64,000 nucleotides of DNA from Pseudopyrenochaeta lycopersici (Eukaryota > Ascomycota > Dothideomycetes > Pleosporales > Pseudopyrenochaetaceae): contig NHZP01000004.1 in NCBI GenBank assembly GCA_003313425.1, forward strand, positions 2,046,001 to 2,110,000, given 5' to 3'. This document shows positions 43,470 through 55,560 of this stretch, in pieces (the stretch's first letter is position 1; each line of letters begins with the position of its first letter). The position numbers and the translations under genes were made by a program. Below the pieces are notes generated by a model that saw only the letters and a program-made list of their open reading frames with translations, was not told where the DNA came from and made no database searches.

Positions 43470-43635
43470 CTACCTATTCTTAGGTATTTCTTTATGCTAG
43501 GGGGCATTAATATAAGTAGTATAAGTATTACTACTCTACTTCTACTACTTACCTAACTACCTATTCTTAGGTATTTCTTTATGCTAGGGGGCATTAATAT
43601 AAGTAGTATAAGTATTACTACTCTACTTCTACTAA
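43470..43635. repeat. 87-bp tandem duplication
   Basis: Two adjacent copies of an 87-bp unit beginning CTACCTATTCTTAGGTATTT (43470 and 43557), identical over nearly all of the second copy. The near-identity contrasts with the RIP-scrambled surroundings and points to a recent local duplication. Confidence 0.85.
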
Positions 43636-43849
43636 TTACTTTACTATAAGTACTATTTCTAGCTTAAAATAGGCTGTAACTAGCTAGATTAGGCTAGATT
43701 AGCTAATTCTAGGTTATAGGTGCCTAGAGATAATAACTTTTATAAGCTCTTAGTTATTATTAGCTAATATTCTTATATTACTTTTAGAAAGAGCTCTCCT
43801 CTCCCTAGACTAGGCTGCACTACCCTATTATTAGCTAATAATACCCAGA

Positions 43850-44560
43850 TTACTATTAAAGAGGCTAGGCGTAACTTTATAGATCCTTATAATAAACTTA
43901 TTACTTCTATCTACTAGTAAGTAGCTGCCTTTAGCTTATTCTAGGCTAAACTTAGAGAGAAAGAGAGTATAGCTAATATATTTCTAGCCTGTACTACCTA
44001 TATTCTAATAGCTATACCTTTTATAGTAGTACTTTATTAGATCTAAAGACTATAAGTACTTTTATATACTCTAAAGGCTATTCTAGAGTAAAAGATACTA
44101 TTATTACTAAAAATATAGCTTAGAAGCGTAAATTAGAAGAGGTTTCTAGTAAGGAAGCTAACTTTACGCCCTCTAAGGCTGTAAGTACCCCTGTTTAGGC
44201 TAAAATAGCCTAATTTAGCTTTTACTAACCTAATTTTTTCTAAAAAAAGTAGAATATTTATATTACTACTATTAAAAGCCCTTAAACTACCTATTAGATT
44301 TATAATTATTACTAAAAGCTTACTAAACTCTCTAATAAGAAGGCTGCAGCCTTAAAAGAGCTAAACTAGGCTAGAAAGGCCTTAAATAGCGCTAAAACTA
44401 CTACTACTAAGGAGAAATAGTAGACTAAAGTAAATAATTAGAAGGCTATTATTAAGGTAGCTTAGGCTAAACTTAATAAGCTTATTAATAAGTAATTTTA
44501 GCTATAATCTAGTTAATTAGAGTATAATAGGCTAGAATAGTATAGAGAACTAGCTTAGTT
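43850..44560 (+). pseudogene. Antisense coding-like frame in Gypsy-3
   Basis: On the plus strand, opposite to gag-pol, an almost continuous frame appears when Trp/Gln stops are allowed for. It reads TQITIKEARRNFIDPYNKLI, LREKESIANIFLACTTYI, then a Ser/Thr/Pro part (ANFTPSKAVSTPVQAKIAQF), then a Lys/Ala-rich coiled-coil segment (NKKAAALKELN.ARKALNSA) ending near 44560. At least one frame change lies between the first two parts. I do not recognise the family. It could be a gene carried by the element or a separate insertion that lost its ends. Confidence 0.4.
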
Positions 44561-45069
44561 TAGCATAAAAATAGTAGTTTTAGTTATCTAGCGTTTAGTC
44601 TAGGTATATTTTTAAATTTAATACCCTCTTTTCTAGCCTTTAATAGCCCTTCTTCTACCTTTTATAGTATCTTAATAGTATTTAGGGTAATATAAGCTTT
44701 TCTAGCTTAGAAGGGGCCTATTTAGCCTACTAGGTACTTTATAGGGTATAATATACTATATATTCCTAAGATTACTCTAGATTACGCCTTTCTAAGCTAT
44801 AATAAGCTAAGTAATAAGTATATAAGAGATACTTTCCTAGGCTAGTAGTTACAGCGCTATTAAATACTTTAAAAAAACCTTATAAGAAAAATTATAAGGT
44901 AAAAGTAGCTAAGTTTTCTTTTTTTTAGTATCTCTAGTATTATTCCTTCTTAACTATCTCTCTCCCTTTTTAGTTATCGTCCGCGATAACTTAGAGTATT
45001 CTCTATTAATCTACACCTTTTTATACTAGTTTAGGTCCTAATAAAGCTCTAAGTCCTCTTTTAGAACGC

Positions 45070-48000
45070 TTTAAGCGTATTACTAGAAATATTAGTTACT
45101 ACCTTCTAGGTATTATCTTTATTAGGGTAGTTTTTCTATTTAATTAAGTATTCCTATTAGCCTTTTTAGTTACGCTTATAATTAACTATTCTTTCTACTT
45201 TATAGATATTATTACTATAGCTATAGAGAGTATCTATAAGTAGATCTTTAGGGTATTATATTAAACTCTTTTTAATATATAGGTCTAATAGTAAAGTATA
45301 AAAAAATAAGTAGACTTCTTTTAGCTCTAGATAGTCTACCTTATACGTAGATAGGCTATATTAGGCTATAATAGTTCTAGGTCTAAAGTATTTCTAGTTA
45401 AGTTTCTTTTTTAGCCTTAATAACTTAATATTTTAGTTAGATACTAGTACTTAGTCTCTAACCTTAAATTTAGCTAGTAATTATTTCTTATTAGTATACC
45501 TTTTATAGTATTTATTTATAGCTTTAATCTCTTTTTAATACCTTTTCTAGATATTAATAATATAAGCTATAATATCTCTTCTAAGAGGTAACTCTCTCTC
45601 TTCTAAGGAATATTTAGGCTATTCTAGCCTTATTAGGTCTATTCTATAGTTTATATAGAATAAGGTATCCTTTATAGTTAAATATACGCTATTATTATAG
45701 GTAAATTCCCCTATAGATAGCTATAAAGCCTAATTATCTTACTCTAAGTTATAATAATACTAAAGGTACTACTTTAGAGTCTAATTTTACTTTTCTATCT
45801 AACTATTAGTTTATAGATAGTAGGTAGACGTTAAAACCCTTTTTAAATTAAGGTAATAGTTAAATATCTTCTAGTACTTTAAGTTTATTAAAGAACCTCT
45901 ATTAGAGATAATTATTTATAGTACTCTATAAAGTCTAATAACTTCGCGTAGCTAGGCTTAGGCTAGGTCTTACTTATTCTAATTACCTCTTACTAAGACG
46001 TAATAGGCTATTTTAGTTAGCTTATCTATAATTACTAATATTATATTATAAACTAACTCTTAGAACTTACTTAGAAGTAATTCTATAATAAAATCTATTA
46101 TAATAGTCTCCTACGTATACGTAGAGGCTATAAGTAGATATAATAGACTATAAGGCTTTTATTTTACTACTATTAACTTTTTATAATATAGGTAGTTATT
46201 ATAGTAAGTAGCTACGTTCTTAGCTATTCCTAGCTAGGTATATTAGCGAAATAACTTCTTAAGTGTTCTCCTTATACTAAAATAACCTACTATTAGGTTA
46301 TTATAATATCCTATAAGAGCTGTTACCTTCTCTTAGTCTATTTTAAGGACTCTTTAGTAAGATTAGGCTGTTCTAGCCCTAATTAGGCTGTTCTTGTCCT
46401 TACCTACCTTAGTTTCTGCTAAGGAGGCCTTATTACTGCCCTCTGTTCCTTTAGGCCTATCCTTATTATTCTCCCTGCGCCTAAAGTCTATTTTAACCTA
46501 TTAAAACTTATATAGAGCTTCCTATAGATCTACTCTCTTAGCGCTAGAATAAGTAATAGCTACTAATAATAGATAGTCTTTATCTAGCCTTTTTATTAGT
46601 AATCTCTGTAAGAGCTCTATAAACGCCTAATTATACTTTAAGGCTAGGGTTTAAAGCTTAGCTATATAGTCTAGGCGTCTAGATAGACTGTCTATAGAAT
46701 TTATTACTCTTAGCCTGTATTCTAGAGTAAAATTAAACTTAGTTAACACTAAGTATAACCTTACTTATTAGTAATTTAGGGCTTTAGTCTCTATAAACTA
46801 TTTTAAGTTTATATAGTTAGTCTATAGTTTAAATAGAGTTCTAACTAAGTAATAGCGCTAGTATACTAGACTTTTTATAATAGCTAGTAGTTCTTAATTA
46901 TATACCTTATAATTATACTCTACTTAGGCTAGTTTATAAGAATAAAAGTCTACTAGCCTCTATATACCTAATTTTCTCTTATTTAGCTTAAATTAAGATA
47001 AAATACCTGTAATTACGCTGCCTAAGGTATTAGTCTTAACTCTAGTTCTTTAGTTTCTTTTAAAGTAAGCTAGGATTAAGGCCTCTAAGAATATAGCCTT
47101 AAGCTTTCTAAAGGCTTTCTTAGCGTCTTCTCTTATCTCTAGCTATTAACCCTCCTCTTTCTTCTAAGAAGAGCTACTCTTAGCTATATTTAGCCCTTTC
47201 TTAGTTAAAGTAGTTAATAGTAAAGTAATCTAAGAAAAGTTAGTAATAAAGCGTTAGTAGTAGTTTATAAAGCTAATAAATATATAGATATCTTAAATAC
47301 TTATAGGCTCTAGCTATTTAGTAACTATCTTAGCTTAATTTTTATCTACTAATACTCCTTCTAAGGAAATTATATATCTAAAGAATTCTGTACGCCTAGT
47401 ATACTATTTATACTTTTAAGGTTTAATATAAAGCTTAAACTTACGTAATTTAGAGAGAATTTCCTAGATATTATAAATATAATCTTCTTTTATCTTAGAG
47501 TAGATAAAGATATTATTAAGGTAGACTACGTAGGTAGTATTAACTAACCCTACTAGAGCCTTATTTATATAGGCTTAAAATTAAGCTAGTATATTAGTTA
47601 ACCTAAAAAGAACTATAGTATACTTAAAATAGCTGTATCTAGTATAGAAAGCTATTTTCTACTTATTACCTCCCCTTATCCTAATCCTATAGTAGGCGTT
47701 ATAGATATCTAGCTTAGAATACTACTTAGTAGCTACTAATTACTCTAAGGACTCTATAATAAGAGGTAAAGAGTAATAATTTTTAATAGTAATCTTATTT
47801 AGGCCTCTATAGTCTATATAAAGGCGTAAACTACTATCTTTTTTCTTAGTAAAGAGGATAGGGGCTTTTATAGAAGACTTTAAGCGCCTTATCTAGCCTT
47901 TTATTAGTAACTCTTAGATATACTTTTATAGCACCTCTAGTTTAGTTGCTAAGAGGTTATATAGGGGCTGCTATAGTAGCTAAGTGCCTTCCTCTAGGTT

Positions 48001-49900
48001 AATAGCTAAATCCTAGGGTCTGTAGTCTAGTAAGAGGCTTGCAACCTCCTCTAAGCCTATATTAGCGTACTCTGCGTAGTCCTTAGGTATCTATCCTATA
48101 ATAGGCGAATCTAGGCTAGTCTAGCTAACTGTGCGGACAGTAAGCGTATATATATTAGTTTGTACGCTTTAGAGAGTTCTTTTAAATTCTTCTATATCCT
48201 TAATTCTAACTTACCTAAAAGGCTTAGTATTTCTTTCTTTAGAGCCCTAGAAAAGTATTCTACGCTAAGCGTAGTTTAACTTAGAGTTAACTTAATTAAT
48301 CTATAGTAGGCCTAGGTAGATTTTAAACCTTTTAATATCTGCTATAATAAAAGGGACTAGTTCTACTTATTTTTACTCTCTTAAGTTTATTATAGCTACT
48401 TTTACTCTTATAGTACTATAGACAGTTAAATCTTTACTGCTAACACTTCTTACTAGGAAGTCTAGTACAGGCTTAATAACTAGGTCCTGCTCCTTAGCTA
48501 GGACTACTAATAGGAGGTTAAGCTATAACCCTCTATCTATAAAGGCCTTAATTTTTTTTAAGGTGCTAATAGTAGTAACTACTATTAATAACCTTACTTA
48601 AGGAGGATAAATAGCCTTTTATAGGGTCCCCTTCTTAGAAGTTTCCTTAAGGAGTTCTAGATAGGCTGTAAGGTAAGGTCCTAGTCTTTATAGCTCTTCT
48701 CTTTTCTCTTATTCTAAGTAGATAAGTCCTTTTCTTTAGTATTTAGCTTTAGATATTAAGTTTTATAATATCTCTTCTTACTATAGAAGTAGTAGGTTAC
48801 TCTAGCTATATTTAGAGTAAAAGGGGGCCTACTAGGTCTCTTTAGGAGGTAATATCCTTTTTTTTTCCCCTTATACTTTTTCTAAGGCTTTTTATCCTCT
48901 TCTAGGCTAAGTAAGAGCTTTCTATCTATTTTCTAGGCTAGCAAAGCTATAGAGATATTAAGCTCCCTAAGATACCTAAAGATAATATTAGCTTATTCCT
49001 CTATCTAAGAGAGGGTCTCTCTCTCCTAGACTAGAATATTTTATAGCCTTACTTATATTTCCTTAGTTAAGGATCTAAAGTAATAGCTTTACCTTAAGGC
49101 TATAGGGTAAGTTTTACCTAGTTCCTCCTAATATTAGCGTAAATAGTCTAATACAGCTATAAGTATCTCTTTTAGGCCTTACTAGTATATATTTACTATA
49201 TTATAGGTAATAAGGTGCCTTTCTTTAAGAGTTCTTAACGTATTAAGTATATTTTACTTAAGATCCTTCTAAGTAAGTTACTATCTTATAGCTTTAGCCT
49301 CTTCTTATAAATAGTACTCTTCTTACGTTATCTTATACTAATCTAAGATATATTAGAGAGAGAAGGTAATTTTATATACCTCTTACTAGAAGTCTATAGG
49401 GTATTATATAAAGTAGGCCTTATAGTCCTTTACTTAGTAGTTATACTTTATTCTATTCTTCTTATTATACCTTTAAGGTAGTTTAGGGCGTAGTAAGTAT
49501 AAAGAGGATAGCCTAGTCTATTTAGGGCCTTCCTTTAGCGCTTTTATAGCTTCTTTATTATCTACCTTTAGTGCTGTAGCTTCTACGCGTATTTTAATAA
49601 TAGCGCAGTGTTATATCTTAGCCTTAATCCTTCTTTATAACTTAATATACTCTAAGTCTATCTTATCTTTATCTGCGTCTAGGACGCGTGTTAGAGGGTT
49701 AGGTAAGGCATTTCCTAACACGTTACTACTTAGCTAGATATATTATATAGCTAGAGCCTAGTTAACGCTACCTTAAGCTATATTAGGCTCTGTTAACTTA
49801 GAGTCCGCCTAAGATAGGTATTCTATACTAGAACGTTCTTACGTAGGCTTAATTAAGGTTAATTAGGCTAATATAGCCTTTAACTCTATATCGCGTTCTC
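45070..49900 (-). pseudogene. Gypsy-3 gag-pol with chromodomain
   Basis: Reading right to left: gag (about 49.9-48.6 kb) with a zinc knuckle at about 48745-48800 whose Cys/His have become Tyr; a protease-like IKAFIDRGL..LNLLLVVLA near 48.5 kb; RT with [20 protein letters not shown] near 47.8 kb and the catalytic box YLNN at 47512-47523 (normally YLDD); RNase H near 47.0 kb; an integrase core with IDFIIELLLSK near 46.1 kb; and a chromodomain YLIK.KNYPNKDNT.KVVTNL-like at 45070-45165. Almost every Trp and Gln codon is a stop. Confidence 0.88.
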
Positions 49901-50070
49901 TTACTAGTTCCCTAGTAACAGTTTAAGTTTTAGGGACTTATTCTATGCCTAGTGTTTAGGTATTTAGATAGGTTAAACTGTCTAGGCCCTCTACTAGGGT
50001 ATAGACACGAGACTGTGTTATCCTTTAAGTTATCCTGTTAGAGTGCTATCTCTAAAGGGAGCGATCCTAA

Positions 50071-50376
50071 TATTAGGACTAGTTCTATATAGTTATAGCC
50101 TAGTCCTTAAGGTTATTAGGGTTAGATAGGTATAAAGGAGTTTAATAAGGGATAATAGGGTTGTATTAGTAACTAGAAGGATTGCTGCTGTATAGGCAGG
50201 ATCCTAAGGGGCTTTTATGTTCCTCTTACCCCGCACCTAGGACTAATCAGGCTAAAGGAGGTTAACCCCGCCTTTGATGGCCCTAATCTGGCCTATTGTA
50301 GGCTAAACTAGCTGAGTATACCTCGGGTACACTAGACTCGTCAGCCAGTCCAGTTAGGTGTCATTGGCTCCTGACA
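50071..50376 (-). repeat. Gypsy-3 5' LTR (right end)
   Basis: 306 bp. It is RIP-mutated in its first 150 bp (TATTAGG for TGTTAGG) but nearly intact in its last 150 bp on the plus strand. Confidence 0.93.
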
Positions 50377-50381
50377 GTAAT

Positions 50382-50633
50382 CGCGAGTAGGTTATAGTTA
50401 TCTAGAGCATCTGCGCTGCTAGGTACGCAACCGTACTATTTATTGTCTATAAAGGACGCGTCTATATCTCTATATAGTATAAGGAGACAGATATACTATA
50501 TAATTAGAAGCTCTTAGTCTCTAAGAACGGCTAGATAAATAACGCACTTAGTCTTAAGTAGTTAAAGCACTTTAACGCACATATAAAGGCGTGTTAAGTT
50601 AAGGGGTATAGGCTGCTTATCTTAGATAGCTAT
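50382..50633 (+). pseudogene. Fot1/pogo-like transposase, middle part (pogo-B)
   Basis: Continues directly from 42484 once Gypsy-3 is removed: NREWVIVI.SICAAG, FIVYKGRVYISI, KLLVSKNG.INNALSLK.LK and GYRLLILDSY. The last is the family's LDGHGSH block, with the second catalytic Asp still present and the Gly/His altered. The frame is cut again at 50634 by the LTR of the 12.8-kb element, and the missing C-terminal part is not found on the other side (63428 onward). Confidence 0.82.
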
Positions 50634-51011
50634 TGTGGAGTTAACAAGGTGGTTCGGCACAATCCCGCAGTTCTGGTGTTGTGAATGAGAGGTAACGTTG
50701 GAATCAAACGTGCGTGAATAACAGGAGCAGCCCTGCCTGTGCAGTCTGCCAGAAACGAAGGTAAGTATAGAGCCTAATTAAAAGTAATAAACAAAATGGT
50801 CTGAAATCTTATTAAATTGACGTAGCTAATGCACTAGCTATATTGCAAAATCTTAGTTTTAAAGTAAATTATCGTGGTGTGTAGTGCATAGTGTATTACG
50901 TTTAGTGCATAATATTAAGATCTCTTGCATCTCTAAGTTTTATTACTAAATTTCGCTGACAAAGGAAACTTATTATTACCTAATTGCCTAGGTACCCTAT
51001 GTAATAGTATA
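50634..51011 (-). repeat. 3' LTR of the 12.8-kb element
   Basis: 378 bp. On the plus strand it reads TGTGGAGTTAACAAGG..GTAATAGTATA, i.e. a RIP-mutated form of GCAATAGCACA. Confidence 0.88.
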
Positions 51012-51029
51012 AACCTCCTCTACTTTAAG

Positions 51030-54000
51030 CTTAGTCCTATTAAGCTTATAAATCTTACTTATTATTCCTTCTCTTTATAAGTAGAACTATTAGTAAGAGG
51101 AGAAGAAAGCTAAGAAAAAATATATAAAAAAAGAAAGGAAAGAAAGAAATTATTACCCTATAAATAAAGGGAAGGCAGCATAAGCTGTATTTCTGCAGGA
51201 GGAGTAGTCCTCGTAATCGTGCAGGTTCCTTTATAAACTCTTATACTTTATTATTAAATTTCTTAAAGATAGTAAGAAAAATAAAAGAAAACGCGCCTTA
51301 ACCTTACTATTAAAGACGCTAGTAAGTATGCTATTATCCTAGTATCCTTAAACGACCTAGAGGTACTTAGCTAATTAGAGTCTGTTAAGCCTTACCTAAT
51401 AACTACTAATTAGTTAAGCTCTTAACAGTGTAGCTAAATTACCCTTACTTCTTCTTCTTAATCTCCTTAATCCTCTTACTATAACAAGGAGTCTGCGACA
51501 GTATATGCAGATTTAACGCGCTTATATTAGGTTACGCTTACCTAGGATAAGAAGGCGCGAGAGGAGGTCCTATAGGTAACTAACTAGGCGAATATTAACT
51601 TAGCGCCTGTTACTGCGATAACAACCTTTATAAACTAGTATAAGTTAAAGTCTGCAGAGACTTAGTTACGCTTTAGATAGATAGACGCCTTAGTTTCTCC
51701 TTCCTATCTAGTATCTTAGCAGCCTTACTATTAGGATTATTAGAAAGCTCCTTAAGAACCTTATCTAAGGCAGTACGTTATTTAACCTACCTATTATACT
51801 TCTACTACTTAGCTTCCTAAGCTAGATTTATATCTTTATTTAAGAAGAATAACTTATTAGGTACGCTAAGGTCTCTATCTTCCCTAAAAGTAAGCTTCTT
51901 ATAATACTAGCAGATAACCTAATACTTTTTAATTATCTTTACTATAGCCTTCCTAGTATCTTTAATAAATTAACTAGATTAAACTAGGATTAGGCTAATC
52001 TGTAAACAAGTTAGTTAGTTCTTCTAAGACTAGCAGAGAGTCCTATCTTAGCTAACAGTTTACAGCCTTAGTAATATTTAATAAGTATACTAGTGTAACA
52101 TCTCTAAGAAAGGCCTACTTAACGCCGCTATAGTAATTTAAGTGTCTAGAAGGTAACTTTAGCGCAGTAGTTAAGCTTTAAAAGGTAGTAGCTAAGCTCT
52201 TAATAGGAGCCTATCTCAGGAATCTCTATTATAGTTATGTCCTCTTCTACCTTAATAAACTAAGGTAAGATAGTTTATTATTACTTAGTTAGCAGGTCTA
52301 GTAGATCTATAAGGCAGCCTAGGATTAGAGATACAGACATAACTAGCCTTATGCAAGGCTAACTAAACTATTTAACGTTAGGAAATTTCGCACTGTAATT
52401 CTCTAGCCAGTTCCTCTTATTATCCTATCCCTTAATATAACTAGTAGAGTTCTTAAGTCTTAAGTTTTCTTACTAGTTTTAGTACTTATAGATAATATTA
52501 TAAAAGCTACATAGTATCTACGTGCAGTTATCTTTATCTTTATTATTAAAAGAGACGCTTCTTTAGATAATATCTACGCCCCTACCTAAGTATATAGCCT
52601 TAGAGATATTTAAGTTAATATAACAGAAGTAAGTCCTATCCCTAGGCTTAGTATATTTCGTGTAATAAGGGTAAGAAATTAGGTTAGGCTCTTTTCGCAA
52701 GACTGCGTATAGTAGCTAATACTTAACGTTACTACGCACAAGCTGCTGTATTAATGAATAATATATTACCTAACACTAGCTAAGGTTACTCTTACTATTA
52801 ATTAGCTACGTATAGTAGAAGTATATATTAAAACTTTAATTAAGGATTAAGACTAGCTTAGGATCCTTAAAAATCTAGCTAAAGGCGTCGTAGGTAATAC
52901 TACTGTACTCCTTAAATACTTTAATATATACTCCCTAATTAAGAGCCTTAGCAACTTCGTCCTAGTTAATTTAGACTTAAACTTTTACTAAGTAATAATA
53001 ATAGCTTTTTAAGTCTTAATACGTATAGTCTCCTTAAAACGGGGCTAAGAACAGAACTTAAGTTACTAGGTCTAATTAAAGCTAACCCTATTAATCCTAA
53101 TAATAGTATAGTATCTTAAGCAGCTAAACTATATTTAAAATACTAAGGCTTTAAGTAAGTAGGCCTATCTTACTAGCTACGTAATAATAATATTACTAGT
53201 ACACCCTGCGATAGTTAAATACCTAACTATCCTGCCTATCCTTAAGAGTGCTAAAATTTACATACTCTTAATACTAAGTATTAATTAGCTAAACACGCTT
53301 ACTATTATTTAACTTCTTAGACGTAAGTAACGTAGTTATCTTAACTAGAGTAGACTATTTATTTATATAGTTATATCTCTTATATAATTTTACTATAATA
53401 CTAGTTTTAAGTAAGATATCTTCTTTAATTAAGTCTTAAATATTAATACTATTATTAAGTATTACTAGTAGTATTTCTAACTCTTTACGTAACTACTTTA
53501 CTAACTCTAAGTCTCTTACGTAAATCTTATTTAGAGTAAGAAGCTACGTAAAGAGAAATCTCTAACGCTACCTAAGACAGAATTTCTCTTAAAGGGCCTC
53601 TACTACCTTAACTTATTATTAAGTATACTTATTCTCTCTTAAATATTATTCTTCTAGCTAGATTTCTTAAATACTTTTAGCTATAATAGACAGCCTATCT
53701 ATTTAAAGCTTACCTAGCTTCTCTAGCTTATTCTAGATATTACCTCTAAATTCTTTACTTATGCGTTAGTAACTAAGACTAGAAGGCTTAATAACTTACG
53801 TGCACCCTCTAATATTTAATAAAGTAGTAAGGCTTTAGCTTCTAGCATGTTTAGAGGCAGTTATTACTAAGGCTATTGTCTAGACGCTAACCTTAGCTAC
53901 AGAATTATTCTTACTATTACTAGTAGTAGGAAGAAGTAACTTAGTCTGCTTATAATACCTAAAATAATTCTCTTATAGCTACTTAGGCAGAATAGTTATA

Positions 54001-55560
54001 TTTAGAGGAAGCTTTATTCCTATATATAATTACTTTCTATACTATTTAATTACTTCTGTCTAGAATATTTAGTTAAGATACTCCTCCCTAGAGCGCGTGT
54101 CTATATTATTAGCTGTAATCCTAGAAGTAGGTATCTTATACTTATTAATAATACTGTATAACTTAGCGTTACTATCCTTATAATACTTCTTTATCTAAGC
54201 AGGTATTTTAGCTATCTACTAACGTACTTCTTCCTAGTTAGTAATATTAATAAATCTATCCTATCTCCTCTTTATAGATTATTATTAATAGTAAAGAGCT
54301 ATATTAAGGAAGAGAGTAAGGTTATCTAGTAAGGTCCTACGTAATAACTATTAGACTGCTATTACGCTAGAGTACAAGTATACTACCTAAATAGAATATA
54401 GAATAAGGACCTGCCTTAGTATATGCTAATAGTGTTTGTCTAGATAGGTAAATGCGCTCTCTATCTCCTTTTTCTTCTTCTTCTTATAAGTATCTATATC
54501 CTTAAGTATAAGATATTACTACTTAAAAGTAGTAATACCTCTATACTGTAATATTAGGCTTAGTCTTCTGTTTAGAAATTCTCTAGTTATAATAATAAGG
54601 GTTAAAGTTTTATTAAAGTAAGTTACTAAGGCTACTATCTAATTATCTACTATACTCTTTTATTTAATAGGTAAGACTTATAGTAAGTTTTAAACCTAAG
54701 TATCTACTATAATCTCTGCGTACTAAGGGACTTTAACGTTACTATAACGCTTAAGCTTAGTTCTATAGTCTTTAATAGCTTCTTTACTAGTAAATCGCAT
54801 AATCTCTATTAGCGCAGGCTTAATTATAGTTATAGTTAGTTAAGGATTTAGGTTTAACGCTAGGGGTAGACGCTTCTTAGGCTGTTTAGGTATCTAAGAT
54901 AGCTATAATATTACTTAAAGTTTATACCTAATAGGTACTTATATATTTACTTTAGAAAGTTTTAATAGATAGTAATAAGAAGTAAGAAAGAGAAACTTAG
55001 GCTCTATAAGATTAACTACAGGCTTAAGATTTAGAGGAGGTTTAAGTAGCAGAGAGTATCTTTCCTTCTCTAACTTTACTTAAAAGCCTTACTAAGGCTT
55101 ATTAATATAGTAAAAGGTAAAGTTACTATTATTTTAACTTCTTCTTATTACCTAATTAGCTAGTATAGTAGGTCCTCTTAAGAGTTAGCTATTTAGGAAT
55201 ATTTCCTAAGTAAGTCTTATCTTACTACTAAACGCAGCTATAAACTTACTTTTATACTTTAAAATATTAATTATCTTATCTTCTACCTACTTTAATTAAT
55301 TCTGCATCTTTAAATTATTACTCTGTAGTCTTATTATTATATTACTACTATTAGCGTAGATATTAAGTTATCTAGCTAATTAGATTTTAGTAGGTCTTAC
55401 TAAGCTTACCTAGCGATTACTAATTAGCTAGATTCTTTAACACCCTAGTTTCTCTACTATTTTTAATCGCGCAATAGGGAGATTAACCTCCTAGTAACTC
55501 TAAATAATATTTTATTTAATTTTAACTTATTTTTATATACTTAAGAGGTTACGCTGCGTA
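51030..55560 (-). pseudogene. Large unrecognised ORF region (ORF3) downstream of pol
   Basis: On the minus strand, one frame stays coding-like for most of about 4.4 kb (about 1,450 codons). Its stops sit almost only where CAA/CAG/TGG would be. Segments from N to C: ARLKIVEKLGC.RI.LISNR; a coiled-coil-like LQSNNLKMQNQLKQVEDKI; ALIEIMRFTSKEAIKDYRTK; LDKHYQYILRQVLILYS; and FNNKDKDNCT.ILCSFYNII. Long Gln/Asn/Lys-rich helical stretches dominate. I recognise no catalytic motif. It could be a second structural polyprotein, a captured gene or a separate nested element. The first 20 residues share a 60-bp repeat with the end of ORF1. Confidence 0.4.
55371..55431. repeat. 60-bp repeat, copy 1
   Basis: GCTAATTAGATTTTAGTAGG ... 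CCTAGCGATTACTAATTAGC. About 85% identical by eye, in the same orientation, to 60138-60200. The outer ends (CTAATTAG) are palindromic. The two copies bracket the pol region exactly. Confidence 0.8.

Larger units (their letters stand above)
42485..50376 (-). mobile_element. Ty3/gypsy chromovirus (Gypsy-3), minus strand, RIP-mutated
   Basis: 7,892 bp with 306-bp LTRs (42485-42790 and 50071-50376) and a perfect TSD, GTAAT (42480-42484 and 50377-50381). Sense is minus: a purine tract (AAGAGAGGGGATAA) abuts the LTR at 42790 on the minus strand. The pol domains read right to left. Between the chromodomain (about 45.1 kb) and the 3' LTR lie 2.3 kb containing a plus-strand (antisense) coding-like frame and an 87-bp tandem duplication. 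Confidence 0.93.
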
